Positions 63,700 to 64,000 of a DNA stretch of 64,000 nt are shown here, one piece after another. Every line of letters begins with the position of its first letter. The first letter of the stretch is position 1. Below the pieces are notes generated by a model that was not told where the DNA came from, ran no database searches, and was given only the letters and a program-made list of their open reading frames with translations. The position numbers and the translations under genes were made by a program. This DNA comes from Agapetus fuscipes (Eukaryota > Arthropoda > Insecta > Trichoptera > Glossosomatidae), in the NCBI GenBank assembly GCA_951799405.1, contig OX637363.1, forward strand, positions 3,162,001 through 3,226,000. Direction: 5' to 3'.

Positions 63700-64000
63700 A
63701 ACGCAAACACAACTAAGCTACACATATTGTGTAAATTCTTGCCTGAGTTATCACCGAAGGGTTCGCATGACATGTGGCTATTCGGGACCTATTGATTTTG
63801 ACGAGTAAGGGAGCCGGCCTCACACCAACCATTTTCAGTAGAAGTGGGGGTTTCCCAGCTCCAAAGGGGGGGGGCTAGTTCTCATTTCTTGTAAAGGCTG
63901 AGTACTCCTTGCCGGTATTTATTCTGGGTTTGAAATAGATACCAAAACGGGAAATCATTTCTGACACCCTCAGTGGGGATCGAACCCTTGCTTTCGGCAT
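63700..64000 (-). repeat. SINE2 copy, cut by the window end
   Basis: A minus-strand copy with a B-box region (AGGGTTCGATCCCC) near 63975-63988. The tRNA-like head lies beyond 64000. Confidence 0.8.

Overview
This is a eukaryotic, AT-rich, intron-containing and very repeat-rich window. The animal is almost certainly an insect. The evidence is a pickpocket-family sodium channel gene (a DEG/ENaC branch expanded in arthropods), animal genes for VTA1, TMEM35/NACHO, a CYB5RL-like reductase and an HMGA-like AT-hook protein, and insect-style SINEs, LINEs and MITEs. I cannot fix the insect order from sequence alone.

Genes, left to right. (1) A pickpocket channel on the minus strand, 22872 down to 3470, has 11 coding exons whose splice phases all close to give 565 residues. 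(2) VTA1, an ESCRT-III/VPS4 cofactor, is on the plus strand at 33034-37143, with 4 exons and 307 residues. (3) A TMEM35/NACHO-like membrane protein is on the minus strand, 51312 down to 46180; a possible last exon lies near 45.0-45.2 kb. (4) A single-exon CYB5RL-like NADH-cytochrome b5 reductase is at 52006-52992 (plus). (5) An HMGA-like protein with three AT-hooks and an acidic tail has coding exons from 56582 to 59770 (plus), a probable upstream non-coding exon near 54.5 kb and a long 3' region carrying a ~140-bp tandem array. These genes have no shared pathway; TMEM35 and the reductase face away from each other across a short CpG-rich interval.

Most of the remainder is transposon-derived. 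The most frequent repeat is a ~250-bp segment ending in a (GATTA)n-type tail. At several loci it follows the last codons and 3' UTR of a reverse-transcriptase ORF, so I read it as the 3' end of a LINE (here LINE-B) present mainly as 5'-truncated copies. Other families are LINE-A (3' end in CAGTAA-type repeats), LINE-C (long endonuclease-RT ORF at 13.4-17.1 kb), an L2/CR1-like LINE, three tRNA-derived SINEs (SINE1-3), hAT-type MITEs with 8-bp target duplications, MITEs with 3-bp duplications, and several foldback elements. Nested insertion is common and can be read against uninterrupted copies in the same window.

The observations most worth following are: a small mobile foldback at 1.76-2.01 kb, with a 16-bp target duplication, that encodes a type I hammerhead ribozyme fold, plus further loci with the same ribozyme 3'-half design; a SINE whose 3' tail matches the 3' end of an L2/CR1-like LINE in the same window; a heterodimeric SINE1-SINE2 found twice; a three-level insertion nest inside one pickpocket intron; and a ~1-kb tandem unit carrying paired NRF1-like and CCAAT-like boxes. 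Family names such as LINE-A or SINE1 are labels for this report only.
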